From contig NC_088201.1 in assembly GCF_037126465.1 (NCBI RefSeq), forward strand, positions 191,668,031 to 191,732,030: a stretch of 64,000 nucleotides of DNA, given 5' to 3'. A program made the translations under genes and the position numbers. This DNA is from Ornithodoros turicata. Lineage: Eukaryota; Arthropoda; Arachnida; Ixodida; Argasidae. Positions within the stretch are counted from its first letter, which is position 1. Each line of letters starts with the position of its first letter. Shown here in pieces: positions 1 to 12,339 of this stretch. Below the pieces are notes generated by a model. It did not search any database. It was not told the DNA's origin and was given only the letters and a program-made list of their open reading frames with translations.

Positions 1-429
1 ACTTCTAAACGACATGGACAGACGGCGAAAGAGCAGAAGGAAGAAGTGGCGAAATACTAATAAATAAATGTTAAACAATTTAACTAAATTGATTTAGGAC
101 GCTTCACGTTATGGTCGGTCCCACGCAGACCATTTCTGTGCATCCTAATAACGGAAGCGCATAACATGCTGTGCGCCATCCACTGCCACGAATGATAGGG
201 TTATCGCTTCGGCTTCGAAGAAAGAGAGGGGGTGGTGTCTGCCTTTTTTTTTTATGTCAATTTGAATTCGTGATAATTAACACGAAAAGACACAACGTGC
301 TATACGCTTCTGTCTTTAGGGTGACACATAGCGACTACGTGGCAGCGGCAATACCAGATGTTCATTTTAGTTACTTACTAGATTTTCCAGCGCGTAACAG
401 AGCCATAGAAATTCTCTTTTTAGTGTGTG

Positions 430-677
430 CACTCTTAAAAATGAACTTCACCTCATAGCACACTCCTAGCCAACCATCATCTCGAATGATATCATTATCT
501 GCCCTGATTTGTTGAAAACGGGAGGCGTACGCCTTTCTGTGACGCTTATGCTGTTCATAATTGTCACAAAAAAGGCGTACACATACCATTTTCAACAAAT
601 CAGGGCAGATAATGATATCATTCGAGATGATGGTTGGCTAGGAGTGTGCTATGAGGTGAAGTTCATTTTTAAGAGTG
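430..677. mobile_element. Fold-back MITE, near-perfect inverted repeat
   Basis: The left arm (430 to about 520) and right arm (about 590 to 677) are almost perfect reverse complements and meet around a short AT-rich centre. The arms contain the family signature CTAGCCAACCATCATCTCGA. The whole unit is about 250 bp with no coding capacity. The arm sequence recurs at 811-1057 and 2750-2900, so this is a family and not a chance palindrome. Short ORFs across it are products of the palindrome. Confidence 0.8.
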
Positions 678-810
678 TAGAGTGCAGCGACAGCAGGTCG
701 ATATGCGCCCAATCGGAATCGGGCCCACCCCGTTTTGCCACGCCCTTTCCGTCTGACACTTATGATACAAGTTCCCATTTGTTCGGTGGATCCACTAGCA
801 ACGCAAGGGC

Positions 811-1057
811 TTACACCCTGTTAAAACAGAACTTCACCACATAGCACGCTCTTAGCCAACCATCATTCCGAATAATATCATTCGGTGTCATGATTTGTTC
901 AAAAGAGGGGGGAGGCGCCTAGCTGGGACAAGATAATCTGTCCCAGGTAGGCGCCTCCTCCCATTTTTAACAAATCAATGCACATAATGATATCATTCGG
1001 AATGCTGGTTGGCTAGGAGCGTGCTATGTGGTGAAGTTCTGTTTTTGGCAGTGTAGT
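811..1057. mobile_element. Fold-back MITE, second family member
   Basis: Arms beginning ACAGAACTTCACCACATAGC and the reverse complement at about 1020-1050 flank a GC-rich central hairpin (GGAGGCGCCTA and its complement around 911-960). It shares the TAGCCAACCATCAT signature with the element at 430-677 but is clearly diverged from it. No protein is encoded. Confidence 0.75.
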
Positions 1058-1164
1058 TTTTAGCCAAATGACGGCGACGGTTTCTTTCTCTTTTTTTCAG
1101 CGTCGTCATGATCGAAATATATGGCACATATGTACACTGCCGCAAGCGGGAGGAAGCCTCTCTA

Positions 1165-1255
1165 CAATTGTGTGATGCCGCACGGGAAAGGGGAATACAC
1201 ACGTCCGCGTTGTTGATCTCGTGTAATGAGACCGAGGTTGTCGGCGCAATGAAGA
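1165..1255 (+). repeat. Direct repeat, copy 1 (partner 1935-2020)
   Basis: A stretch of about 85 bp starting TGCCGCACGGGAAAG and running through GAGACCGAGGTTGTCGG recurs at 1935-2020 with small changes. The spacing is about 770 bp. No coding role is visible. It could be a locally duplicated transposon fragment. Confidence 0.7.
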
Positions 1256-1934
1256 TGAGCCAAATTACGCGCGGTCCCGTCTCTGCACCACCGCGTCGTA
1301 CATCGAGGCACCTCAGTCGTCGTGACACGATCAAGTCAGATCGACGCAGTGTCACCTCCGTGTACGATGTAAGATTGGAGACTTAGTCATGCGCTTACCT
1401 TTCTCCGCGAAGGTTAGACACGAACAGTCGCTCTTTTCCCGTTGTCCGGCAGGAAACGGTTCCCGCCTTTCCAGATGGCTGCAGACTGCTGCGCTCCACG
1501 AATACTGGTTTCCGACGAGGGATGGCGGCACCGTCGAAAAATTGATTTCTTTATTTTGCTTTCCTCGCGGCGCTGTTTTGAGAAGCGGTCATCGCCGCCT
1601 CGTCTGCTCGTCTGACTCAGTAGCCTTGAAGTAAATCGGGTACCCTTCAAAGACGGGTGCACGGCTGCCTTTCAGGCCGGTCTCGCATAGATTTCTTCTT
1701 CTTCTTTTTTCAGGCGCGCGCTTCTTCCCCATTCAATCTGTTAACAGTGGCGACGTCCCCACAGAAAATTCTAGTAGAAGAAAACCCAACAATCTGCCCA
1801 AGTTCAGTCGCGTGTTATGTTGGTATTCGCACCGTTCCAAACTATATTCTTTGCTGCTAACATTGCCTTGAGCCTGAGGGAAAACATCGGACGAGGAGAA
1901 CACACGACAGACTCAAAAGAGGGGAGGAAGCATT

Positions 1935-2020
1935 GTGTTATGCCGCACGGGAAAGAGGAATACGTTCGCGCTGTTGATCTCGTGAAATGAGACCGAGGTT
2001 GTCGGCCAAGGTGAGTCAAA
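1935..2020 (+). repeat. Direct repeat, copy 2 (partner 1165-1255)
   Basis: This is the second copy of the repeat described at 1165-1255, containing GCCGCACGGGAAAG, GTTGATCTCGTG and GAGACCGAGGTTGTCGG. Confidence 0.7.
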
Positions 2021-2561
2021 ATGGACCATTTCCGACAACGCGTATGCGCATGCCCAACCCTTGAGTCCGCCATCTCTGAGTGGAAAACATCGCTATATGG
2101 ACCCACCTGTGGGAGACTGTCATGTTCATTGTGGGGAGATAATCGGTTTCAAGGTTAGCGGACGTGTGAGGTTTGGTAACGAGTACAATGTGCTTTCACT
2201 CTTTCCGTAAACTGTCTTGATTGTCATGTCGTGTGTTGTTCTCGTCCTGTGTTTCCCCACAAACTCAACGCAATGTTAACATCAGGTCGTCACCCGCTTG
2301 GCTTGCCTATTTATGTTATGAGTATTCTGGGCAATGTCACTTGTGCGAATACCTGATTCCATGTATCTTGTTCCTTTCCGTTTCTGTCCCTCCATAGCAA
2401 TTCTTGTGTTCTTGTTTGGAGTGGCCGAGTCTACGTGGTTTTACTGTAGGTACTGGAAAGGATATTTCTACGTTTCTGCTTTTACCCTTAACATTGGTCC
2501 TATGCCTTACTTCTGCTTTACTTAAACGTTACGAAAGTGTGAAATACGCGTATTCATCCTC

Positions 2562-2905
2562 GAACGTTCTACACACTAAAAACCGAACTTTACCGCAATG
2601 CAGACTCGCCGTAATAAAGTTGTTGTTGTTGTTAAACGCTGCGGTGCACCAGAGAGGGAGGCGTACGCGTTTTTGTGTCACTTATCTTATATCCAAATTG
2701 ACACAAAAAGGCATCTCTTCGAATCAGGAACGAAAACCCTTCGTGGCTACACTCTCAAAAATGAACTTCACCGCATAGCACGCTCCTAGCCAACCGTCAT
2801 CTCGAATGATAACGTTATCTGCCTTGATTTGTTGAGAACGGGAGTCGTACGCCTTTTTTGTGACACTTGTGCTGTTCATAATTGTCACAAAAAAGGCGCG
2901 ACCAG
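2562..2905. mobile_element. Truncated copies of the fold-back MITE family
   Basis: 2750-2900 repeats the left arm of the 430-677 element (ATGAACTTCACCGCATAGCA onward) and its central GTCACAAAAAAGGCG motif, but the matching right arm is absent. 2562-2730 holds a related diverged arm and centre (GGCGTACGCGTTTTTGTGTC). Both are decayed. Confidence 0.6.
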
Positions 2906-2924
2906 CTGTGCAATCTCTGATTCA

Positions 2925-3060
2925 GTTTAGCACTGATGATGTCTGTCGCATGACGAACGAAACGTCTGAGTAAACCTTGTTGAACAAGATGTGGGTTCGA
3001 AGATGTGGGTTCGATCCCTACAGCTGGCTAACCTTTTCAGTGACTTTCATCTTTCATCGT
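2925..3060 (+). repeat. tRNA-type SINE tail preceded by a hammerhead-like motif
   Basis: 3000-3060 contains a B-box-like GGTTCGATCCC followed by CAGCTGGCTAACC and CAGTGACTTTCATCTTTC. The same tail ends the SINE at 25086 and the fragment at 60285. Directly upstream, 2932-2970 has CTGATGA, a short GTC/GAC hairpin and CGAAACGTC, an arrangement resembling the hammerhead motifs of Penelope-like elements. GATGTGGGTTCGA occurs twice in tandem at 2990-3015. The unit is a fragment, probably chimeric. Confidence 0.5.
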
Positions 3061-3939
3061 AAACCTTGCTATTTTGTTATGTTAAGTCGGGTTCTCTACT
3101 CTTTTTTTTTTTTGTCTAGTTACGTCGTCTCCCGGTTTTTGGAGTGTTTTTGCATAAAGATGCAGGTTGTGAGAGGCACATAAACACTGTTTACATTGCT
3201 ACCCTGTCTATCACAAGACATGTGAAAGGATTGCCAAATTAAAATTCAATAATACAAAAATGATTCTGAGATACATAATTCCAATAGAAGGGAGAGTAAA
3301 CATTGGTATAACAGGTAAGGGTAAAGCACTGAAGTGTTGGCATTCTTCTGGTGTGTATGATATTCTGCTCTATTCAACCCATGACATATATGTGTTGTCA
3401 AACATTAACTTCTTGCATTCAACATCAAGGTGCTATGCCTATTCAATCTAAGCGACTTGTCTTTACACGGACACGTGGCACACCATTTTGGCACAAAGAT
3501 TTGATATCTCTGCTTGTTGGACCATATCAAGCAAATACTCTGCCGAAATTGTGTTACCCGGCTAGATGCCATGCCGCACTTGCTGAGATATGTTACGGGA
3601 GAAATACTCCAGAAGCGATTAAAGGAAGTGCATACGAGTACATATGCTTTGCAAACAAGTTGTTCTAAAGTATAATTAGGTTCTTGTTGAATTGGCAAAG
3701 CATTAGTCATCTCATAACAAAATGATGAAAGAAACTAGTGAGATATGCAAAGCCGCAAGCACTCTTGCATGGCCATGTTCACAATGGGCAATGACGCGTT
3801 TCACTTTCCGTACCGCGGACTGACTATGCTCAATGAGTGGTTTGCAGTGTTTACGATTGATGTAGGCCATGGCAATTACCGATGAACTTTGCAGATTGTG
3901 CAATGATATATTTTGGGAACAAGACAAACCTCAATATAT

Positions 3940-4165
3940 TCCCATGTTTTTTTGATCCTACAATTAATTGAGTTGAGAGTTTCAGGTACTTAGGTGTGCA
4001 CTTCTCTTCTGATACTTAGTGGAAATCACACGTAAGTTTCGCATCCTCTAAGCCTCTTAAAAAAATTGTCTTCTTGAAGTTGGACACGAAAACTACCTTT
4101 CACAGACAGTACACTGCTGGCATACAAAACCCTTGTACAACGTGCCTTGGAAACGGTTTGGAAAC
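3940..4165 (+). pseudogene. Decayed LINE reverse transcriptase fragment
   Basis: Translation around 3975-4150 gives FRYLGVHFSSDT, a stop, WKSHVSFASSKPLKKIVFL and then TTFHRQYTAGIQNP. This is the order of motifs (YLGV, then W..H) in the thumb and connection region of CR1/I-type LINE reverse transcriptases. It has a stop and lacks flanking domains, so it is a relic. The exact clade cannot be told. Confidence 0.55.
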
Positions 4166-4194
4166 GGTACAAATGACATCATACTGTTCATCAT

Positions 4195-4470
4195 AAAAAC
4201 AAATGACATCGTACTGTTCAACCGAGCCACCATTTTGGTACAATTTAGCTACGCTCAAAGCTAGGGGTTACGAGTTTGCGTCTAAAACGCACGGTCTTGA
4301 GGGGAGTACGGTGGTCCCTGAAAGAGCACGCGACTTTCGGTCCTACTTTTCTTTCAAGAGGAGGCAGCGAACAAGTGCCCATTCGTGGAACCAGCCCTCT
4401 CCTTCCGATTTGTTTCGGTAATAGTCTGTCTACCAACGTCGTGATGACATTTATGTTCTGTTGAGTTTCT
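4195..4470. repeat. Dispersed repeat, copy 1
   Basis: A block of about 270 bp beginning near GTTCAACCGAGCCACCA and containing CTACGCTCAAAGCTAGGGG, GGTCCCTGAAAG and GAACAAGTGCCCATTCGTG also occurs at 10660-10930 and 57440-57700. It is non-coding. The three copies differ enough to be old insertions of one interspersed family. Confidence 0.7.
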
Positions 4471-5329
4471 TAGGTGCTGTCCGGAACATGTATGTAGGTA
4501 GGTATGCCAAGAGATTTTTTGTTATTAGCCTTTTTTGTAGTTGGAATCCCTTGAAAAACCATTGCACAGCACCAGAACACAAAGGCTACATTATGACCCA
4601 GTTTCACCAACCTTTTCAGCATCTGAACTAAGATGAACGGTCATTAAACTATCTGCTTCACTAAAGGAGTTATTATTACTGAAATATTCCCCAAATCACC
4701 GATGAAAAAAAAGAAGTGCCTGTTAAGTTCAAGAACTCGCAACCCTTGATCTTGGTTCCGTTAACCAGAGTTGGTGAAACCGGGCCTATGGAAGTCACCG
4801 AGACATTCATCACATCACGAACCAAAGTTTGTAAAAAGAATTGAGTGCTAGCATGAAGTTTTGGCAATTATGAGTAGCATTTTAACTGTTGCCTATGTAG
4901 CTGCAGAATAATTGCAACTAATTCAGAAAAAGTAGTACAGAATTTGAGCGTACTCCACTCTACCTTCCTCTGAATGGTACTAAAAACTGTGATGATTCCA
5001 AGTGCTCATCGTCTTGGCCCAGATTCTGTAGCAGATTTATCAGCCATTTCTGTTCCTATTGGTGGTACTGTGGCAAACTAGCCACTCCACCCACATAGTG
5101 CACCTCTCACCTGCAGGGTGACTCCGTCCCATCAGTATCGGTCATCCTGCCTATGCATCACTTTGAAGTCATCTACTCCCCTTCCCCATTTCTTTTGGCT
5201 ATAGTCGTGACGATGCCCACTTGAGTGCGGCCAACAACAGCAAGCTACCTCGACCCCCCCCCCCCCCTCCACGCACCCACCCACATATCAGCATTCCTAC
5301 GTAACACATAACATGTAGTTATAAGAGTG
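4471..5329. other. Unassigned intergenic sequence
   Basis: No gene or known repeat is recognised. A C homopolymer at about 5255-5270 and weak low-complexity tracts are the only structures seen. Confidence 0.5.
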
Positions 5330-5620
5330 GTTTAAACCACCTCGCAGAAGTTGCGGATGCTGTTCATCAACTTTGTTTTGAGGTGGACAGGGAGTTTCTT
5401 TCCCTGGGGCGATACTCTACCCCATAGCTGCTTGTGGTGTGAGGAAGGAAATAATGTCCCATGGAGTCCAAAATTGCCAAAAGAGCTGTGAGGGCAGGCA
5501 TTCGTGGACTCGATTTAGCCATAGGCCAAGCAATTTTAGAGAGAGGGGCAGGAGTTCAGATTATTGAGAGATCCGAAAATGGCAGTTTGGAAAGCTCGGT
5601 AGTGTGGGCAATGACAAAGA
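5330..5620 (-). mobile_element. LINE 3' end fragment, minus strand
   Basis: The sequence GGGGCGATACTCTACCCCAT followed by ATGTCCCATGG and CCAAGCAATTTTAGAGAGAG is the same as, though diverged from, the minus-strand fragment at 12340-12730. It contains the 3'-UTR signature of the LINE family whose plus-strand 3' end lies at 17675-17768. Confidence 0.6.
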
Positions 5621-7155
5621 ATGTACTCTGAGTCTTCTACAGCACTGCAGTGACAGCATCTGAGAGAGTCAACTTGCCTCATGTGGTAATGACACTGAGC
5701 TGTAAATGCCCCATTGAGTCACAGTCCATGAGTCACAGTGCAAAATCTTGCCGAGAAGTGTTTTGCGGCATCCAGAAACCAAGCTCTGGGTCAACATTGC
5801 TCAGTATAGACGTGAGGAAAATGACAGTTGTCCATTGAGAGGAAGACTATTTACACAAACCATTGATGTGTTGGTCAACGAGATCTGCTTTCTACGTGAC
5901 CAGTAACAATCCTTTGCTATCTTTCAATGTGGTTTAATTGAACACGTCCCTCATGTGACGGTGTTCCCGCCACAGTTCTACCTTGCTGAACCACTTTTCG
6001 CGGCTCTTATCAAATATAACATTAGCGGTTCTTCGTATGCTGAGGCTGAGGCCGAGGAAAGCAAGAGACGTTTACATGATGTTTACGTGATTACCGTCGT
6101 GACAAATGGTCGACACAGCAGGTTTGCGGTACGTTTTATATGTTGCTCATCCTGGACATTTTTCACTACCCGATTTCCTGTCCAAAACAGCTACGACTGC
6201 ATCAATCTGACTTCATCCACGAATTCCTTCATGAGTTGCACGTGCGTGTTAGCACACCAAGTCGTTACACGTCTGAAAAATACCTGACGAAATCGGCAGA
6301 AGAAACATATGCTTTATTATAGCTTGTCGTGATTATCCTTTTCATGCAGCACATCTCGCAACACCATACGGCTCCGTCGTTACTTCATTTTGTCAAATAG
6401 CCTCGTCCCCAATGGTAGCCGAACCGCTGAAGCGTTGTTTTCCTAGTATTCATAAGCGTAGTTATTTACGCCGGTAACTTAATTAAATTAATGAATAATT
6501 GAGAGATACATGCTGAATACGACACAGGACTGCATAAAGACTGGTTATTCTGGAGTGTGACCTTCTTAGACACTGATTTTCTCACGTAAAACCATGCTTA
6601 ACACTGGACTACGAAGACCCATTGTGATTTAATTTGACAGCGTGAATTTCAAAGGGTTGGATTTTGAATGGTGGATTTCTTAGCGTGGGTTTCAAAAGTT
6701 TTATTATTAAGAGTGGGTAACAGGGTACACCCCCGTAGAAGTGTGCGGGGGGGGGGGGGCAGTACATAGCCAAAAATAAATCAGACAAACTCACACAAAA
6801 TCAAATCACGCCACGCGCAATGAATATCATCAGCACGTTAAGAACACATAACCGACACTGCCGAAAAAAAAAGTAGACGAGATTCATTGAACTGAAATGT
6901 AGGAGAGAAATGAAGACACAGTGTCACACATGACAGCCTCATTAAGAAACGCCAACTTACCAATCTTCTCATACGAGTTACATCGAGTTACATCGTTTTT
7001 TTACACCTTATTCGCTTGTCTACCACGTTAGAAAGATGTCATTTTTTTTTTCGTCTAAACAACCTCCACCTTTTCGAAATAATGCAAGAAAGTGACGTTT
7101 ACGGGGGCACATGTGGGATACAAGACTTCTTCCACTGCATCCTACCGTCAGCTGC

Positions 7156-10100
7156 TCATTTGTTAAAGTTCACGTCTCTCATTTTCATTTCAACTTGTGG
7201 ATAAGAATAGTGGTAGAAGAGAATGGTGTGTTTCCTGTGTGCCCATTCTATACCGTCCGCATGCGAGGCATGTTCGCCGTTGAGGTTGAGACCATTAAGG
7301 TTTGATTGGTGGCACTGTCCGTACCACCAGCCTCCTTTATACAGAACGGCGCAGTTGTCCGAGTAATTGTCGTGGTCTTGGTCCTCCGTGCTGAACATGA
7401 ACCCATTTGTGTAACCGAAAGAATCTGACTCTGGAAGTTACAACGACTTCCATTAGTCCTCGAAATCTTGGCACGATAAGAAGGATCAATGAAAGTAACG
7501 AAGCATAGCTTTTCAGAACAATGTAACGCAAACATTTAAGCGAATTGACAGGTATTTGAAAAGTCAAAATTACCTTCTTCCCCTGTGTATCCGCTCACTC
7601 TAATCTTGAAGTGTTCTTCTTCATCAGAAACTTTGAAAACTGAATAGTCGGCTGTGAGTGTTTCACCCGTGTGGTTCTTGAGTTGAATTCGTAGCCTCAT
7701 TGCTTTGCTTGAGGTCAGAGCGTGAAGGACGTTGTTACCTGCCAAAAATTTAAATCCCATACTCCTGTGTTCACACATTCATAACAATCGTATGGAAAAC
7801 GAAACACACGGACAACGGTTAGAAATAAACGGAATCAGAAGAAGGATACTGCATACTCGCAGCCCTTTTTTGATTCTGTTCGTTCCTAGCCCTTATCCTA
7901 ACCTCTCTGGTCTCCAACACGATTGTTATGAACCAGCACTAACTGCCCCATCTTGCTCCCGTGTTTCAAATATCCACTTTATGACACTTACCTAACCAGT
8001 ACTCCTCAGCAGGGTTTCCGAAACCACGGGCGTATTCATCCCATTTTCTGTGAAAGTAGAATACGGGATTTCCAAACTGTCCTCGCCTCTGAAAGACCTG
8101 AAGAAAAAAAAAATCGTTTACGTGAAAGCCTTTGCACGAAAATGGTTGAGCCCCCTTGAGTTCGGAAGACATTGTTCCAAGGCTCCCAAGGCTGAGCAAC
8201 GTTCATATACTGAGGTTCAAATCATGTATAACAGACGAAGTGAAGGAAAGCATTAAAAAATCAATATAATGGAAACGGTGCGGAGACGTCCACTGTGTGA
8301 TAATGATAACCTCCCATCGGGTCCGCTTTTCATTTAGAATCCACCGTAGAACGCTATGTGTCGTCCTAACGCCTACAGAATGGAAAATCGTCCATCTGTC
8401 CCACCGATGTCCTATAGGGTCGTGCCCAAGAACAGCTCAGCTATCCCACAATGTTAAACAGCGTTATACCTTTTTCGGTGTAGTTCAGTGCTAACCTAAC
8501 ACTACACTTTAGGTGTACATCAATACCCTGACATCATCCCGAAAGGTTGTTTACTGTAAAATTTTAACAGCTTCAGAACATAATTCAGGAGTGCTCTCAC
8601 TGACTCCTTTTTATGGACACTCTCAGATAAGAGTACGCCCTTCCAAAAGGGAGTCCTATAATGCTGGTGTCCTAACAGTGCAGCTGATTGCACAAGTACT
8701 GTAATTCTGTTCTCGGTGATTAATTACTCACAGGATTACTTTTGATATTACGTAATTGTAACTGTAACTTGACTACCTTTGGAGTGTATGTAGGTAACCA
8801 ATACGCTGTCAGAATCTTGTATAGGCATTACACCGGCAATAACAACGCCACCATTTTCGGGGTGCGATTTTGAGAACTTTAGATATCTATTAAAGATCGC
8901 AACAGACATCAACAAAATATGTTTATCCGGGATCTTGTAGCTAATTTGTAATAAAGATCTCAATACTGTACACGTCTGGACAGGTACGTCAAGGTACTGG
9001 ACGTCTACTAGCCCACTATGGGCTGCCTTTGCTGTAAACTTGTGAATACCTATCAAAAATGTCTGAGTGCGTTAGATGCTTACACCCTTACTATACAAAC
9101 ATCTGTTACTTTGACACTCAATTAACATCCCACATGCAATGTTTTTTTTCCCTTTTTTTTTGGGGGGGGGAGGGTTCCTAATAGGCAGACCACGGATTTG
9201 CATGTTTTGCATGTTTCTTTCCGGGGCATGCAGAGCTTCGAACGCAATATATTTGCATGTTTTCAGGCCATATGAATGCATTCGTGAAGGTTTTAAAATG
9301 CATGAAAATGCATGTTTCGGACGTTAGTGCATGTTTGTAAGAATACTTCATGTTTGTGCATAAATGTGTTGTTCAGCGGGGCGCGTCGCGCTGCAGCGAC
9401 CTTCTCGGACGCCGGGCACGTGAAGACGCGCGGAAGGCTGCGTTCGCTACAGACGCATGCGAAACCAGCATTGGAGTCGACTCAGACGTGTACGTATCTT
9501 GAGTACGTACTCCAAATACAGTATTTTCACTACTTTTTTCTTGTATTTTGGTAGTCTACTCAATACTTTTTGCGACAAGTATTTTTAAAGAATTTAAAAT
9601 ACTTTTTTCAGTATTTGCTACTCAGTACTCAAAACACTTTTCTTCCTCGCCAAGCCGTATCCAGCACACTTCCCCGTCGTGTCCAGATTTTCAGCTCAGT
9701 GGAACTTAACCCCCTTTTTTCTTTATTTTTGGGGGAATTCGCGCATCTGGTCATCTGGTACAATAGGCTGGTCCCACCCTTCGCCTTGCTTGTCAATAGC
9801 CCGACCCCTTCGTCAGAAAACGATTCCATTTCATATTGGAAGGTGAATCCCCAGGGGATTAGGTACAAGAGAATCCCAGCATTTATCTCCTTGGTCACCA
9901 AAGCAATGTTGTTGAGAGGAGCTTTTCAACATACAAGCTTATGCTTACAGAGAGGTGCCAAAGTTTCAGCCACGAAATCTTGGAACAGTATAGAATAGAA
10001 TAGAATAGAAACAGAAAGAAAAAAATGGAAACGTAGGTCGCACTGGCGCGACCAGATGTGGAGCAGTATATCGTGGTCTATTGTCACCAGAACTACAAGT

Positions 10101-11868
10101 AGGTGATCGTGGTGTAACATACGACCTTGTAGTCACTTTTGATGTTGCAAATCTAGACTGTACCCTGAAGTTCTCTACAACACGCATGAAAATAAATCTT
10201 GCGCATATTGCATATTTCTGCACTTTTTGCCGCATTTGCTGCATGTTTAATGCTTGCTTTGCCACTTTAGCTGCATGTTTATGCATGTTTCGCCGTTTTT
10301 TGCTGCATGATTGCATGCATATTTAGTGGCTTTTTAGTGCGTATAAATCCGCGGTCTGTTAATAGGGGTGTATCCAAGGGAATACGTCCTATAGTTACTC
10401 CATAATTACACCTGAGCAGGTCTAAAAAAAATAACAGTGGTTAGTGACACTGCAGTGTCACCTACACATGCCTGGTGTCAAAATGGGAAACCACTAGCCC
10501 TGGTAACGTGCAGCCTTGTGATCCGGAGACCGGAATACGGGTCCGAACCCGGCCAATGACGGTCGCATTTTCGTGATATGTCACTAATTGCTCAGACACT
10601 TTCGCGACACAGCTTACGCACACTACTCGGAGGGGAACCAATAGACCCCTCCCTGTTCGTAAACAAATGATGTCATCGTGTTCGACAGCGCCACCAATTC
10701 GGTAGAGTTGAACTACGCTCAAAGCTAGGGGCGAACAAGGTCGCGCCCGAAAGCCACGGTACTGAGGGGATTACGATGGTCCCTGAAAGGGATGCGATCC
10801 TACTTTACTTTCAGTACGAGGCAAAGCAGGCGAACAAGTGCCCATTGGTGAAACACAACCCTCCACTTCCGATCTGTTTCGGATTCAGTTCGTTTACCGT
10901 CATGATGACGTTTCTCGGGTAGAGGTCTATACGCCGACATGCGGAGATGTATGTTATGTTAACACCGCAAAACAGTGACGTGCGGGATGGCTGCATTGAA
11001 ATATACAGGTTCGGACCATCACGGAAAAGAATGTATCGCGAATGGGACTCGAGGTGTATCGATAACCATACGGGGTCTGCCCCTTACGTAGTGCGTATCG
11101 GCAATCCGCAGATACGTGGTTCATGAACGTTTATTTTTTCATTAGTCCCGTCAATGTGAACCAGTGTTGTTTTGCAACATTACGTGCACATACGGCACTG
11201 ACACGCACGAAAAAAAAATTCAGAAAACAGGTGTTTTCGACGTTGAGAGACAGTCTCATTGTTTTCGTTGTATGGATGGTATGCTTTCTGTTATGAAAAA
11301 GAGTGAAACGACGCATTCCTTTTCTCTCTCTCTCTCTCTCCCTCCCTCTCGTGCACTTGATCAATTTCAACAACTCACAGTCCATCCTCCGCCGTCTGAC
11401 TCCATATCGCAGTATGCTGAGACAGCTACTGATGAATCTTCGTAAGGGTAAATGTTGTAGACACCGCTGTGGTTTTGCCCAGCCAGGTAGAGATCGCCGC
11501 AGTCTCTCGGGAGGCCTAATGGATTATACGAGCTTTTGCAATGTGCAGTATATAGCAATCCTTCAATAGACCGACGAATTAACAACTGCCCCTTCATATT
11601 TAAAAACCTCGGAGCACAAGGCTGCTAGAAGCAACTTGTTGTCTATTGATCACAAGCATACATGCCATGCACTCTGCCTCGTACTAATCTATACTCATAA
11701 CTGCACGCAGGGAAATATGTTTGCATTTCACGATGCCTTACCCTGGAGCATCCTCTTCAGTTGTGCTACGGACCGTTCAAAATCGGTCAGGGCTTCCTTG
11801 AAGGTTGGTGCACATTGAGATGTTCCGGCAACGACGAGCAGTATCAGCGCGGGAGTCACGTCGAACAT
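7156..11868 (-). CDS. Ixoderin/techylectin-like fibrinogen-related lectin, gene 1 (5 exons)
   Basis: Exons (minus strand, in order) are 11868-11742, 11560-11379, 8097-7992, 7738-7574 and 7430-7156. Splice sites fit GT-AG and phases 1, 0, 1, 1 join into an 855-nt frame (284 aa with stop removed). Exon 1 encodes a signal peptide (MFDVTPALILLVVAG, then TSQC). The rest is a fibrinogen C-terminal domain: [33 protein letters not shown], a calcium-type [11 protein letters not shown] loop, then CHQSNLNG. Family members are secreted haemolymph lectins that bind acetylated sugars in innate immunity. The binding loop reads WWYGQCHQ where gene 2 has WWYTNCHH, which could alter ligand choice. A TTTTTAAAAGG box lies about 110 bp upstream of the ATG. 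No frame break is seen. Expression is not known. Confidence 0.88.
9186..10358. mobile_element. Non-autonomous hAT-type element in intron 2 of lectin gene 1
   Basis: Ends CAGACCACGGATTT and (reverse) CAGACCGCGGATTT are short terminal inverted repeats. They are flanked by an 8-bp duplication, CTAATAGG at 9178-9185 and TTAATAGG at 10359-10366. Subterminal regions are packed with TGCATGTTT-type repeats. The interior has a (TAGAA)n run and no transposase. The duplicated copy sits at 55979-57140, so the insertion predates the segmental duplication. Confidence 0.8.
10495..10565 (+). repeat. tRNA-derived SINE-like sequence
   Basis: The sequence CTGGTAACGTG..CCTTGTGATCCGG..GGGTCCGAACCCGGCC has the spacing of a tRNA A box, anticodon region and B box. 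The B box carries one change (GTCCGAACC). The partner copy at 57277-57348 has the intact GGTTCGAACCC. No full cloverleaf can be drawn, so this is a SINE head or tRNA relic and not a working tRNA. Confidence 0.5.
10660..10930. repeat. Dispersed repeat, copy 2
   Basis: Same family as 4195-4470, with CTACGCTCAAAGCTAGGGG, GGTCCCTGAAAGG and GTTTCGGATTCAG. It lies in intron 2 of lectin gene 1 and is duplicated at 57440-57700. Confidence 0.7.
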
Positions 11869-12339
11869 TTTCTTGGCTGTATTGAAGAGCTACACGTAGC
11901 CCACAGTGAGTGAAAGTGCTCTTTTAACTGTGCCTGTATTCGTTCAGAGTCTGGTTCTAGGTTCGCTCGGCTAAGCAAGGTTTTTAAAAGGCGGGGTAAC
12001 ATGTATAGGTGGCTTCCCGGATATTAGAGTGAGTGTAGTTCCGTTGCGAATCATGGGAGAACCATGTGTCTGCCTGTCAGACGAGGAAGTTGTTTGAAAT
12101 CACGTGTACATTGGTGTTCTTCCTTTAACTCTGAGAGCAACAGGAAAGCAAGCGTCTCAAACTGCGTCGCCAATGCGGCGTGGCGAAATATCTGGAGTCA
12201 GTGGGCTCGTTGTTAACTCCACGGCCTCAATCTTCAACTTTCACACAGATATTGTTATCCTTACATTTGAAGATCGCGCGCTCCTAGGCCGTTGTGGTAG
12301 GCTCGCGCAAGAGCTCTTGGCGAATCAGGGGCCGACAGC

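Noticed and set aside
371..844. Similar 75-111 codon ORFs on both strands
   Set aside because: Produced by the two arms of a fold-back MITE.
8748..9056. 102-codon minus-strand ORF inside intron 2 of lectin gene 1, also intact at 55538-55846
   Set aside because: Preservation in a recent duplicate is expected by chance. The differences seen between copies are mostly amino-acid changing and no domain is visible.
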